Origin: Epiperipatus broadwayi | Lineage: Eukaryota; Onychophora; Udeonychophora; Euonychophora; Peripatidae | Assembly: GCA_028023455.1 (NCBI GenBank) | Contig: JAQFVV010006208.1 | Location: 6,744,963 to 6,808,962, forward strand | Direction: 5' to 3' | DNA length: 64,000 nucleotides | In this document: piece after piece, positions 32,640 to 44,199 of the stretch | Layout: every line of letters begins with the position of its first letter | How positions within the stretch are numbered: the stretch's first letter is position 1 | The notes under the pieces: generated by a model | What the model was told of the DNA's origin: nothing | The model's input: the letters and a program-made list of their open reading frames with translations, nothing else | Database searches by the model: none | Translations under genes and position numbers: made by a program

Positions 32640-32677
32640 TTTTTTTTTAAAAAAAAAAAAAAAATTTTTTTTTTTAG
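32640..32677. promoter_or_regulatory. A-run/T-run at the Ig exon splice acceptor
   Basis: A perfect T8-A17-T11-type block precedes the acceptor AG (32676-32677). The T-run is a normal polypyrimidine tract, but the adjacent A-run is its exact complement, so the pre-mRNA could fold the tract into a hairpin. Whether that affects splicing of the Ig exon is unknown. Confidence 0.5.
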
Positions 32678-32953
32678 GTATTTTTTATACTCTCTCTAAT
32701 GAAGTGATGGTTGTGGAAAAAGGTCAAACCTTACTTTTAGAGATTCCATTTCATGGAGAACCTGTTCCTTCAGCTAATTGGGTGTTTAAAGGAGAACCAT
32801 TACTTTCGGCTTATCATTGCAAAACAGAAGTATGGGACAATGTGGCAATTCTAAAAATTAAGGAAGTTGATAAAGAAGATTCCGGAATTTATACTCTAGT
32901 GCTCAAAAATGAACTTGATAGAATAGAAATTCCTGTAAGAGTTAAAATTCTAG
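32678..32953 (+). CDS. Titin/twitchin-like giant protein, Ig (I-set) exon, module 1
   Basis: A 276-nt exon, phase 1 at both ends, 92 codons, encoding a complete I-set Ig domain. It starts IFYTLSNEVMVVEKGQTLLL (A and B strands), has the core tryptophan of strand C in SANWVFKGEPLL, and the tyrosine corner DKEDSGIYTLVL in strand F, then KNELDRIEIPVRVKILG (strand G). The two canonical cysteines are absent, as is usual in the A-band type of titin and twitchin Ig domains. It is the same length as the Ig exon at 55489-55764 and alike in nearly every structural position (VEKG, WDN/LDNVAIL, KEVDKE). Splice sites are TTTTTAG and GTAAAT. Such domains stack along thick filaments. Confidence 0.93.
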
Positions 32954-32962
32954 GTAAATATA

Positions 32963-33223
32963 TACATACTTACGGTCTTTATCTTTCTTATTGCATTGCC
33001 AAACCCATATAATATTAATATCATCTATGTTCTTTATTACTTTTTACAATGCTTTTTTTACAGTCCACTATTGGCATTTTCGATTGCCCCGGCAATCTTC
33101 TTCAGAGCTTCTACTTACATTTTCAAATCTGCTGGTACAATTGGAACTGTCAATAGTCAGTTGTAAAACAGCATTGTAAAAAGTAACGAAGAACATAGGT
33201 CATATTAATATTACATACTTACG
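32963..33223. repeat. Family D palindrome next to the Ig exon, 12-bp duplication
   Basis: The pair of inverted D copies (32975-33211) is flanked by TACATACTTACG (32963-32974 and 33212-33223). It begins 21 bp past the Ig exon. Minus copy: CTGAAGA, stem II GATTGC/GCAATC, GAAA, then ATGCC. Plus copy: the core is lost (ATCTGCTGG then TTGGAACTGTC). The right end is shorter than at 7751-8101, suggesting a truncated insertion. Confidence 0.85.
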
Positions 33224-34559
33224 TTTTTGTGCAAAATTTGATAATGTGTTTGTAATTTATTCTGATATATAAACATATAATATGAATTTATAATAATTAG
33301 ATTTTTCATTAGTTTTTAGGTATGAATATTAATAATTTTAACAGAAATTCTTCAATATTTTATACGATGAAACAAAGGAAAGTACGAATTATAAATTGGC
33401 ATTCCAACTGAAATCATGCCATCTATTAATATTATTTCTATTTTACAATTTTTTTTTTTTTGCGTGTATTTTTTTAGCAAACATAAATTCATAGCTATCA
33501 CTTAATTAAATAAATATTTAAATGATTAGAACAATTTTACAAAAACAAAAAATTCTGGGAAAAATTGTTGTGTATCTGCTGCAGAATCAAAATATTCTTT
33601 TAGTTTTTTCTTTCAGAAATGGGCTATGAGTAATATGATTTTATTTTTTAAATTTAGATATCATTATACAACACTTGCAAATGAACATGCATAATCGTTT
33701 AACTATAGTCAACAATCCTTAGAAATTTAATTAAAATAAAATTTGAATATTAGAAAATTCATCCCATAACATATAGAAAATTGTTAATGAAAATTGTGAA
33801 GTATATAAAAAAAAATAATGCGCACTTTTAAGTGGCCAATTGTCATTTAAAAGAATAGTCCTGCAGAAATCAGCTGAAATAATGAGAGTCCATTTCTCTT
33901 CATGCTAATTTCCATTGTAAATATATTCTTATAGGATTTTTTAACTGTGTTCCTCAGATATCTCATTGCAACTTTTTGGAAGCTAGTTTAAGTGAGAATC
34001 CAAAAATGAATTTTTAGGAACATCATCATCATCATTGTCAACCATTATCAATCCACTGCAGGATGAAGAGCTCTCCAAGTTCAAGTTCAATATCATGATT
34101 TAAGATACAATATGTTCCTAAATATAAATTAGGCATCAGAGTTATGTGAAATCTCTACCACGTTCTCCAAACATGTTCATGTTTGTCTTTTTCTGCTAGT
34201 TATGCATCAAAATTATGGTCTTGTATAAATTCTATAATTTGAAGCTCATGACTACCTTTATTTTTGGTGCTCAAAGATAAAGCAATTTGTTTGAGAATTG
34301 AGTTGAGTAAACTTTTTTCCAATTTTATTTATAAACTTCTCTAACTTTGCTAAGACTAAGTTTTATATGAAATGGAAAAAAACATGTCTATAGGATCTTC
34401 AAGATTCTGTCACTTTACATTTTTTTATTTAACTTTCTGATTTTATGCAAGCCATTTCTTCTTTTATGTAATGAGTATTTCTATCTCATCTACCACATTC
34501 ACAAAAGGAACTGGATTATTTAATGTAATCCTTAATTGCAACCTCAGTATCATCACAAT

Positions 34560-34895
34560 TAAACAGGCAAAACTCTCCATACAGTAGTGCCAACCAGAGT
34601 AATCAATGGATGCCAGAAGGCTTGTGCATAAAATTCCCATCTTGTGCCTACTCATCCAATATCCCCAAACTAGTTTCTGGCTTGTCGCCTTCGTCAGTGA
34701 GGATCCTTGGATCTGACTGCACTGCACCTAGATCTTACTCCTCACTGACGAAGGCCACAATCCTGAAACTAGTCTGGGGATATTGGATGAGTAGGCACTA
34801 GTTGGAGATTTTATGCACAAGCCTTCTAGCATCCAATGATTACTCTGGTTGGCACAGGATGGCACTACTGTATGGATAGTTTTGCCTGTTTAATA
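34560..34895. repeat. Family A palindrome
   Basis: Begins TTAAACAGGCAAAACTCTCC and ends with the complement (to GCCTGTTTAA). The left arm carries an intact hammerhead (34654-34712). The right arm has CTGACGA and GAAACTAGTCTGGGGATATT, but stem II (AAGGCCACAATCCT) and the outer stem I strand are damaged. Confidence 0.9.
34654..34712 (-). ncRNA. Hammerhead ribozyme motif, type I (family A, best copy)
   Basis: Minus strand: AUCCAA, loop GGA, UCCUCA, CUGACGA, A, GGC-GACAA-GCC, A, GAAA, CUAG, U, U, then UGGGGA, UA, UUGGAU. Both stem I helices are 6 bp with one GU, stem II is a perfect 3 bp, and the core is complete. Stem III is A-U, C-G with a two-base loop. The predicted cut lies between 34668 and 34667 on the minus strand. 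Confidence 0.7.
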
Positions 34896-35964
34896 ACAGT
34901 TATGTGCTGGCATAAGAGATGGTGATCATGTGATGTTTAGTGATTTATCATTACAATTACTTTGAAATCATTAGTATTTTTCACTTACGATTTTTGTATC
35001 TGATTGATTGGAACACATTTTAAAAAATCTCAAATGACTTTTGTCAAATTGGCATGGCCATTAGGGATAGACTGTATTATATATTTATTATGTAGAAAAA
35101 CTCTTTATTTTGGTTTTTTTTATGCATCTACAAAGAATTTCCTATCTTCTACATATATGTGCAAGTCAGGGTTTGCATGAAACCATTAATATAATACAGA
35201 AAGTTAATGCATTTTCATTTGAAAAAAAAAAAGAAAATGAACAAAGCCACACTCTTTATGCTTAAAGAAACTGATATTTGTATTAAGATTAAAAAGATTT
35301 AATCTGTAATCCAGTAGATTTTTTTTTTACTGGGAACTAAGTCATGGACTAAATCATTTATATGTTTGTGTTTTAGAAACATGGAATTCAATGACTTGTG
35401 GCATGGCATAAAAGGCCATTTGTTTCTGAAGATGATGAGAAATTTGTACTTTTTTTTTATTGTCTATACCACCATTATTTTCATTGTTAATTTCCTCATT
35501 TATGATTCTTAAAGATACTGGAAAATTTTCAGAGTGATACATAAGACTCATTTCAGAGATTAAGAATAAATGTGTTACCTATATTTTTTTTCCTATAAAA
35601 CTCTGGATATTAGTTAAGAAAAATCAACAATTTATGGAGGGTATTTTAGAGTCTCTTTATATCATAGATAGTCTTTATTTCAATTTATTATCTTCACAAA
35701 GTATGTTAAGCAACAGTTATATGACACACATTTTCTTTTGGCCTACAATTTAACATTTAAAATAATACTTCGGCCTTCTTTATTAAGGGTGATGTTTTTT
35801 CCTTTTATGCCATGCAAATATGAAGCTCCACAAATTAGCATCATAGTGCATCTTCAAAAAAATGAGGAAAATATGCATTTACTATTAGTAATTTAAAAAC
35901 TATTATCATTTGGTATAGCAAAGTAATTTACCATCAAACCTCACATGATCACCATTCTTTATGC

Positions 35965-36150
35965 TTTATCCTAAGATTTAGCTGCAGTGCTCTCATATCC
36001 AAGACTCTTCCCTGATGAAAGCCACAAGCTAGAAACTAGTCTGGAGATATTGGATGAGTAGGCACTAGATAGTGATTTTATGCACAAACCTTCATGCATC
36101 CATTGATTATTCTGACTTGCATTGAGTGGCGCTAGAGTTTTGCTTCTGTG
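35965..36150 (+). repeat. Family A half element
   Basis: Right arm only. Core CTGATGA (36012-36018) and GAAACTAGTCTGGAGATATT are intact, with AUCCAA/UUGGAU outer stem I, but the pair next to the core is C-U. It ends at GAGTTTTGC. A moderately good hammerhead candidate. Confidence 0.75.
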
Positions 36151-37834
36151 CAAAGTAATTTATTTTAGCCAATTTATAAAATTCTACAACGTTTTGATCA
36201 TGTTTTATAGATTGAACTAAGGCAAGTATATTGTAATAAATCTAAACTCATGAACATGAAAAAAGCAAAAGAAGTTGTACAAAAGTTTTAAAGCCATATG
36301 TAATTCACAAAATTACTATAATTTCCATGTGTCAATCTCCTCACTAAAATTCCCACATCAGCCATAAACAATAAATTATTGCAATTATTGTTAGATTAAA
36401 TGCGCATGGTTTATAATTAGAAAAATTTTCCCGATATCAAAATTATAATTATAAATTTGAATTTCAAAAATTAAAATCCTTTAGAAATATATGCTTTTAC
36501 ATAAGAAAAATATACTTGTAAATAATGTTAGTAATTATTTTTATTGCATTAGAAATAAATTACTGTATTGACAGTACAAATGTTTTAAATTGTGTGTAAA
36601 TAAAGTTTTAATTAAATCATGTACATTGTACCGACAGTATTGTTATTTTTTTCCATAGAATGATTACCCTAGAAAAAACATATTATAAAAAGAACTTTTA
36701 AAATAAATTATGTAAATTAGTGTAGCTAATATAAAGAGTCTGTCATTCTTAGCATGCAGCAGTCAGTCACAGTCAAGAGGGATAAACGGCTGCTGAAAGT
36801 AAAACAATGCATTCTCAAAAGAGAGAAAAATGAATGCTCAATGAAGTTAGTTTTAGTCAATTAATTTACTATTAAAGTTCAAATGGAAAGAAGTTCATAT
36901 AGACATTAATTAGATGAGTAAACAAACTGTTTGGAGATAAATGAACCATATAATTATCGGCTGTGTGTGAAATAAGATATTGTAAACACACTAAATATAT
37001 TCCGTAGCAATTCCCAAAAGTAAACGGGATAAATTATTGTCAGTAATATAATTTTATTATATTGTTATATTGTTAAATTAATGCTTCAGTAAATAGAAAT
37101 GAACTTTCTGATATATATATTCAAACTGTGTGTGTATTATTTCTTTTCACCCGCATGGTTGAGATTGTCTCCCCATGGACATGGCAGTTAGATTTAGCTT
37201 TAGATATAGATTTTAATAAGGATCAAATTTATCTATACTACTTTTTACATAAGTAGCCAATAATCTATTTTTATTTTTAATCATTTACATATTTTCTTCT
37301 CATGTTCCATAATGTTATATTTTATAAAAGTACAATTTAATCACTCTTACATTTTAAATGTACGAGTACAGTCATAAAAAAAAATAATAAAAAAAATATC
37401 ATTATATACTGATCAACATGTATGGCATTTGGTAAGATATATGAGCATGACCTAATTGAGAAAAATGGATAGTTGGAATTTTAGGAATCATTAACATGGG
37501 TTTTTTAGTCTATAATTGTATGTTTAAAATATCAAGCTCCATGTGCACTTTTATTAAAAAAAAATATGAATATATTTAAACTTGAAAAATGTTCAATGAA
37601 ATATAGTAATTTTTAATCTAATAAAAAAACAGTTATGTATATATAATCCTTCTAAAGACTTTCCTTCTTCCTTTTCTTTATTTCTGTTATCTTCATATAC
37701 GATATTGCAATTCAAATAATTCTTCTTACACATTTTTCAGTAAAAAATTTTTATTATTATTAAAATGAAGTTAAATCATTAGTCAAAAATGGTGAATAGA
37801 GAGAAGTAGAAGAAGAGAATAATATCTGATGCAA

Positions 37835-38012
37835 CCCTCCAGCAGCCAGCCAAGGCTCCTCACTGATCAATGCCACAAGCTAGAAACTAGTCTGGGGATA
37901 TTGGATGAGTAGGCACTAGATAGGGATTTTATGCATAAATCTTCTTACATCCATTGATTACTCTGGCTTGCACTGAGTCACGCTACTATATGGAGAGTTT
38001 AACCTCTGTAGA
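37835..38012 (+). repeat. Family A half element
   Basis: Right arm with stem I CCAAGGCUCCUCA / UGGGGAUAUUGG intact. The core reads CTGATCA, so the essential G8 is changed and the motif is probably inactive. Ends TATGGAGAGTTTAACC. Confidence 0.78.
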
Positions 38013-38198
38013 TATATTATATAAAGAAATTTAGAAAAAATAAAAAGTTAATTTGGTCAGATATTTAAAATTGAAAATATTATGAGGATAGTTATGGAGA
38101 AGACTTTGAAAAATATAATCAAAAAAAGTAGATGGAATAAAATTTGTAAATGATTATTAAAAAGTGATAATTTTGTATTAATGTAAAGAGTAAAACAG

Positions 38199-38323
38199 GA
38201 AATGAAATTTTAGTCAAGCGTTGGTGGCCTAGCAGTTAGTGTAGCTGCCTTCCAAGCATGCAGCATGGGTTCGCTTCCCGGTCAACGCTTTGACATATAA
38301 AAAAAAGTGAAATGAAATTTTAG
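38199..38323 (+). mobile_element. tRNA-like SINE, copy 2, 15-bp duplication
   Basis: Body 38214-38308, flanked by GAAATGAAATTTTAG (38199-38213 and 38309-38323), a perfect 15-bp duplication. Head TCAAGCGTTGGTGGCCTAGC has an A-box-like TGGCCTAGCAGTTAG; the B box is GGTTCGCTTCCC. Ends in an A-run after TTTGACATAT. Full and recent-looking. Confidence 0.93.
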
Positions 38324-38836
38324 TGATATTACTGACAAATATACATGGAACTTGAATTCAAGCAAAGCATATATAATAAAAATGTGACATAATGGTTAAT
38401 TCATTAATCTACATTGTTTGTAAGCTGAATTTCAATTCAGAATTGAGCTGGGAAGGTTTTTAAAAATAGAAAAAAATTTCTCAAGCAAGCTTAAGATTTA
38501 GTTTTAATTGAGTCTACAGGCAACCAATTATCATTCAGCAATTGTTGATAAATAAATATTAACTACTCTCAGACAGAAAATAAATCATACCATGGAGTGA
38601 TCAGGATTAATTAGATAAGTATAACACTCATATAAATCACAATTACCATATGATGCAGTCTTTAATCACTTGTAGTATAAATAGTAACAGGCAGCTTTAA
38701 ATACTCAGCCTATATTTTATTTGGATCTTGTCCTAACAATGCTTTATGTGGGTGTTTATGTGGAGAAATATATGTATGAATTAATTGTTTAATAAATACG
38801 GAATTGAATTAAATAAGCTATTAATGTTTTTTGTAG

Positions 38837-39130
38837 GTGTTCCAGATGCTCCACAAAAATTAAAATTGGTGGAGAGTACTCCAGAATCAGTCACACTTAG
38901 TTGGGAAGCTCCGTTAGATGATTGTGGCAGTAATATTACAGGTTACTTTGTTGAGAAAAGAGGAGCTGGAAGACGGGCTTGGCAGAAAGTAGCTCATACA
39001 CAAGAAACCAGTTTTACAATACCCAACCTAATTGAAGGTCATGATTATGAATTTAGAATTTGTGCAGAAAATAAGTATGGTCCTGGAGAAGGTGAAGAAA
39101 TAGGTCCAATTAAAGCAGTATTTTCATATG
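38837..39130 (+). CDS. Titin/twitchin-like giant protein, FN3 exon 1, module 1
   Basis: A 294-nt exon (98 codons), phase 1 at both ends, encoding one complete fibronectin type III domain. Key positions: VPDAPQKLKLVESTPESVTL, tryptophan in SWEAP, DDCGSNITGYFVEKR, the WQKVAHT strand, TSFTIPNLIEGHDYEFRICA (Leu and the tyrosine corner), ENKYGPGEG. These match the A-band-type FN3 of titin, twitchin and projectin. It is equal in length to the FN3 exon at 62209-62502 and close in sequence (GRRAWQKV versus GRKAWQKV, ENKYGPG versus VNKYGSG), so both occupy the same place in successive modules. Acceptor TTTTTTGTAG, donor GTGAGA. Confidence 0.95.
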
Positions 39131-40649
39131 GTGAGATTTAAAATTTTTTTTGTTGCTATATTTATTTTTTTAAAGACATGAAATACAAGAGGGAAAACTG
39201 TCTTTATTTGGATAGAATTAAACGGAAAAAATATTGTAAGAATGAGAAAAATGTAGACTTACCAATTAAATAAAAAATATGTCTAAATGCGTTAAAATGC
39301 GGGCAACGGTGAAACTAAGTACAAATTGTAATATTAATTGGATGAGTGCTTTCGAAAAGTTTTATCTTCTCATAATCACAGCAAGTGGGTTGTCTGAGCA
39401 TGATAGAAAATGTATGCGACGAATATTTAAATATATGCAAAGTGGATTAGAAAGTCCACTTTTTTGGGGGAGAGAAGCATGCTTCCTTCCGATTTATAGC
39501 ATAAGGTGTTGTTAGCTATAAGCCATGCTTTTTTGATTTTATGTTTAGAGTCATGATGTTCTATGCATGCAATGGAAGCAGAAAAGAGTTCAAATATATG
39601 ATTGGTAGATCATTGCTGTTCTAAAAAGATGGAATTATATTCGGGTTTATTCAGAGTTCTTTTTTTACAAATAACAGTACTGAGAGACTTGAGATTTGAT
39701 TTTAATCTATTAAAATATTATATTCAAAATATATTTTAATAGATTTAAATGTATGAAAAATTAAAGAGTATTAATGGTGAAATTATCATTATTAAAACAT
39801 TAATGATCAAATTGTTGAAACTATATTTTTTACATGGAAATGATTAATGTTTAATCAGACTAGTTTAGATATGATTTTTTAAAGTAAAGATTATGTCATA
39901 TCTCACTTTGCCTTCAAATAATGAACTAGTCCGAATTCCATCTTATCTACATCAGATTGAGCACTCATTGCGGATTTGTATACATAGAGATAACACGTAG
40001 ACAATGGCAAGAATGGTCCAATAGGCAATGATGCTCACTGAATCCGAATGTTTCCATTAAAGATGGGAATCTAGCAATAAATAGTCAGTGTTTTTGAAGG
40101 TAATGTCAGAGAAATACTGTTAAACATGAATGGCAGTATACACATTCTCCAGCGAACTAATCACAAAGCTATACATGTTCTGAGAAAAATACTGTCACAG
40201 AGCTAAAAAACAGAATCTCCATTTCTCCAGACAATAGCTATTAAAGCTGAACAGTTTTAGCAGCTTCCAATCCTGAATGTGGACTTGTCTCTCTGGGTCA
40301 ACCCCTATATTAAATAAAGCATTAATTTATAGATTTATTGATAAATCATGCTTGTTTGTTTATTTTAGTAAAACTTTATTATTTAGAAAAATGGTATATA
40401 CTGTTTATATTTAATGATGAAAGCATTTTAACCTCATATAACTATTATTAGCAATATTTATTTCTAAGATCACTATACAAAATCAAATTTTTAACTTTGC
40501 TGTAAATAATTTTCCTGCAGACTTCTCAAATCTGGTCTTGAGAATGACAGAAAGCAACACAGAAGTCACCAACATTTTACACTCCACGTGCCAATTTTTT
40601 CCCACATGAATTAAAGTGTGCTTTATAAATTTTGTTTTATTATTCAATT

Positions 40650-40735
40650 TCAGTATAAATCTTGTGATAAGATTTGTAGAGGTCCCTACTGTCGTTTTTC
40701 AAGCACATGGTCTTAAGGTTATAGCCTGAAATGTA
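40650..40735. repeat. Family K fragment
   Basis: GATTTGTAGAGGTCCCTACT, then TTTTTCAAGCACATGGTCTTAAGGTTATAGCC, matches the direct repeats of 28239-28668. Single, diverged copy. Confidence 0.65.
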
Positions 40736-41130
40736 ATTTATATACTTGGAGTTTAAATGTAATTGTAGGGAATTTGAACACAGATTTTTAAGCTTCTTTC
40801 AGCTATCCACTCTGTCTTATCTACAACTGATGCACATAACCGCATGCTTGAAAAAGATGAAAGATGTCCAATATCCATATTTCATGCTAATCCAGCAATA
40901 TCAGTTGGTCCAGCTCATCATCTCCCACACACATATAATCAGTGCTCGATTTATATTAAGATAGCAAATTTTCAAACTTTATTGGGCAGAAATCTAATCC
41001 AATCTCCAACTCTTCAGCCATCCATACCATTGAAATTTTGATGATGGAATGTCCAAATCCCTTGTTAATGCCAATATTATTGTCATGCCGTGTTGACCTT
41101 AAGTCATTCTGACACCTTACGTATAGGAAC
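40735..41130 (-). mobile_element. Family J SINE with hammerhead, minus copy 1
   Basis: Complete in order: B-box-like end (complement of GGGAATTTGAACACAGATTT at 40769), GTATGAGATAGAGTGGATAG-like part, hammerhead (complement of 40875-40925), then AGATAGCAAATTTTC and a head with GGAGTTTAAATG. The hammerhead core reads CTGATAT instead of CTGATGA, so it is likely dead, although stem I ACCAA/TTGG and GAAA are kept. Confidence 0.75.
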
Positions 41131-41199
41131 TTGTCCATTTAAATAGATAGAAGATGAGATGGATGAGCAGCTTACAAACTGAATTTGTAGTATTTAAAT

Positions 41200-41590
41200 A
41201 CGAGTATAAATTATATACTCTTGAGTTTAGATGTAATATAGGAGATTTGAACACAGACTTTCAAACACCATTTAGCCATCCACTCTATCTCATGGAACCG
41301 ATACACATGAGCATACATGTGAAAAAGATAAAAGATCTCCAATATCAGTACTTCATGCTGAACCAGCACTCATCAGTTGGTCCAGATCATCATTTCCCAC
41401 ACATATATATATAATCAATGCTTGGTTTATATTAAGATAGCAAACTTTCAAACTTTAATGGACAGGCTTCAATCTACTTCAATTTCCAACTCTTCAGCCA
41501 TCCATACTAGAAACTTTATTGATGCTTCTAAGTCTATTTGCTTTCACCAGACTTTTAGGGTTGGAGTTAAGTTTGCAGCAAAATGTTTTT
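41200..41590 (-). mobile_element. Family J SINE with hammerhead, minus copy 2
   Basis: Same order as the copy 470 bp upstream and in the same direction, so the two may be a tandem pair. Hammerhead on the complement of 41336-41390: ACCAA, CUGAUGAG, UGCUGGUUCAGCA, U, then GAAG in place of GAAA. Stem II GUGCU/AGCAU is well kept. One core substitution would abolish activity. Confidence 0.75.
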
Positions 41591-41899
41591 AAAATTTGAA
41601 TCAGTTACGATTTCATTTTGTATTTTATCAATGTCATGGATTAAAATAATTTTCATGAAGAATAAAATTGCAACGGATGAACAATTATAAAATGAAAGTT
41701 AAAAACAAGTATCGATTTATTCTGGGATAGTCAAAAATCAAAATTGTATTCATATTCTTCAGAATAAACTCCGAAGAAAATTTTTTTTAGTTAATTTGAA
41801 TTTTTTTTTAGAGTAGTAATTGAAAATACTTTTGGATTATAATATTACTTTACAATATTTAGAATTAATATTTAAATACTTGTATCATATTTATATTTT

Positions 41900-42062
41900 A
41901 AACTAGATGTATTTAGAGGGGATTTGAACTCAGATGTTCAAGCTCCCTTTAATTATTCACTCCGTCCTATTCAACTATATAGGACGACACATGTGAAAAA
42001 TATTAATGATCTCCAATATACGTATTTCGTTCTGTACCAGCACTCATCAGAATTGTTTTTAT
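41900..42062 (-). mobile_element. Family J SINE, truncated, core boxes intact
   Basis: Complement reads CTGATGAG, TGCTGGTACAGAA, CGAAA, TACGTATA, TTGGAGATC. Both core boxes and the self-complementary stem III are intact, but the 5' stem I strand (normally ACCAA) is AATT, so stem I cannot form. The tRNA-like end GGGGATTTGAACTCAGAT is present at 41919. Confidence 0.72.
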
Positions 42063-42583
42063 AATTGAAGTCTGATGTGCCATGCTTAATTATACAATGC
42101 ACTACATATGGCACATGTGCTATACGTTGGTTATCTTTTCTATTTATGATACTGGAGCAGAGAGATGATCTTATTTTATCACATTCTGTTTAAGCTGATG
42201 AATCAAGCGATTTATTATTAAACGTTCCTGATAGATATTTTAAATAGATGTCTGTTGTTAAGGAAAAAACATTTTCCCCAAAACATAGATAATGATCCAG
42301 ACATATCTATGTAATTGTTCAATTAGGTTGTCTTGGATTGAAAATCATATGGTGTTTCAAATTTCATGCTTTTAGTTTAAATAACAAAATGGACTTAAAA
42401 GTAATTGCTAATACATAACTGCATTACTTCCAGATTTGAATCCTAAGCTTCATTGATAAATAAAGTCAAATGCTCAAAACCAATTTGTCATGGAGATTTA
42501 AGTGTATTAACCATATTACTAATAATAGAATATTTTAATCTTAATTTGTTCATTTATTGCATTGCCTTAATTAATTAATTAGT

Positions 42584-42800
42584 CCGTTTTTTATAAAAAT
42601 CTTTATTCTTTGTACAATGCTTACATAACACCCATCAACATCAACAGTTTTGATTGCCCCTGCAATCTTCTTCAGAACTTTTTAAAACTACTTTATCTTC
42701 CATTTTCTTTTTCAGTTTTGCCTCTGCAATCGAAACTGTTGATGGGTGTTATGTAAGCATTGTACAAAGAATAAAGATTTTTATAAAAAAGGGATTAATT
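42584..42800. repeat. Family D-like palindrome
   Basis: Arms AAAATCTTTATTCTTTGTAC / complement and ACATAACACCCATCAACA / complement. The left arm has complement CTGAAGA, GATTGC-AGGG-GCAATC, AAAACTGTT. The right arm lost CUGANGA but keeps CTGCAATCGAAACTGTTGAT. It shares stem II and GAAACTGT with family D, while its outer body differs. Confidence 0.8.
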
Positions 42801-42829
42801 AATAATAGAATACAAGTATAACTTAATAT

Positions 42830-43015
42830 ACTTGAAAATTAGATGTAATTGTAGAGGACTTAAACATCGAATTTCAGCATGAAATACATACATTTGAGAT
42901 CATTTATCTTTTTCGCGTGTGTGGTAATGTGTATCGGTTGTATGAGATAGAGTCAATAACTGAAGGGTGCTTGAAAATCTGTGTTTAAATCCTCTACAAT
43001 AACCATGTTACTATA
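42830..43015 (+). mobile_element. Family J SINE, 3' half
   Basis: Begins within the hammerhead (CAGCATGAAATACATACAT), continues with GATCATTTATCTTTTTCG and GTGTATCGGTTGTATGAGA, and ends AATCTGTGTTTAAATCCTC. 5' half of the ribozyme is absent. Confidence 0.7.
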
Positions 43016-44199
43016 TATGGCAAGAAAATGGAGAATTACTTTTGTTTTATTTATAAATAAATTACATACGCATTTTCATACGATATGAAATTATAATGTT
43101 ATATCGAACATATTACTATACAAATCACACAACCGAATACTATTTTGTTTTTGTTTTTTAGAAATAAAATCATAGAGCGTTTTATTTATTTAATTGCCTT
43201 CCTAACCAATTCCACACCTACAAATAACAATCTTTGTAGTCACAGAGCTGTTTTATGTAATAATTATCATGATGAAGATAAATTGTAATTTATGGACCAT
43301 ATCTTATTTTTGATATTAATTAGAATCTTCTCTTTTGGTCAAAATTCATATTTCCATCTTGGCAAAATGATAATAATTTTTGAATGTGCGGAGATCTATA
43401 ATATTTCCAGAAATAGCAATGCTGATTATCAGATATAGGGTTTTAGTTATATATGTTACTATCATGTAACGAAATGGTGTTTATAAATTCTGTATATAAA
43501 TAAATAAAAGTATTTACTATAATTATGTTAATTCAAAATAAATATATACAAATTTATATAAAGAAAGGTTTTATTTAATCCTAATAGCATAGTATGCTTA
43601 GCATGCTTTCGGCTTCCTAGTAGTCATATTCATATCATTAGGGGTCTGAAGAACTTGTGACATTTATCAAAGAATAAACAAAACAGGAGATTTATGTAAA
43701 ATTATTCTACTTGTCATGTTCACATATGTATTTTTACTTATTAATTATCAACTAATACATATTATTTATCAAGAGGCTTGGTCCACATTTCCTCTTGCTT
43801 TTTTTATCTTCCATGTTGTGTTTTTTTTTTATAGTCTCCATTTCCTTTTTTAATCTCTATTTTTTTTAAGCAGAGAATTGATTGGAATAGATTATTATTT
43901 CCATTCAACAAGTTGTTGAAAATATTTTTTTTAAATCTGTTCTTTTCCTAAAATAATTTTTAAAATAACAACACTCCTGTTCCTAACTTTTGTATAGTGT
44001 AAAAAAAAACTCTTGCAAGATAAAAGTTTAATTCAATAATAAACACATACATTGAATTATTTACTTCATTAAATTGTAAATACTATCTATATGTGCTGTA
44101 TGCACAATGAAGCTAGTATATATCGAAAAATGCTATATTAGCTGAGCGCTTTTTGAGAGACTTCTTGCTCTCATATTCAGAGCTACTATTTTGTTGAGC

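Larger units (their letters stand above)
26486..32677 (+). other. Intron between linker exon 4 and the first Ig exon
   Basis: 6.2-kb GT-AG intron. Contains a family B element with intact hammerhead, a mariner fragment, a SINE, family K, A and J elements, family L copy 2 and direct repeats near 31800-32230. Positions 27350-27940, 29370-29860 and 30340-30770 are AT-rich with nothing further seen. Confidence 0.8.
32954..38836 (+). other. Intron between Ig exon and first FN3 exon
   Basis: 5.9-kb GT-AG intron, with family D, three family A elements and a SINE. Near 34020-34085 is CATCATCATCATCATTGTCA and AATCCACTGCAGGATGAAG, reminiscent of the 3' end of RTE-type LINEs; this is a weak call. Positions 33230-34010, 34900-35960, 36160-37830 show only AT-rich sequence. 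Confidence 0.75.

Noticed and set aside
38785-38836. Extension of the FN3 exon to an upstream methionine
   Set aside because: The frame is open there by chance; the acceptor AG at 38835-38836, phase 1 and the domain start at VPDAP define the exon.
39279-39515. A separate 78-residue gene
   Set aside because: No similarity, no splice context and no family support; left as unrecognised GC-richer intron DNA.
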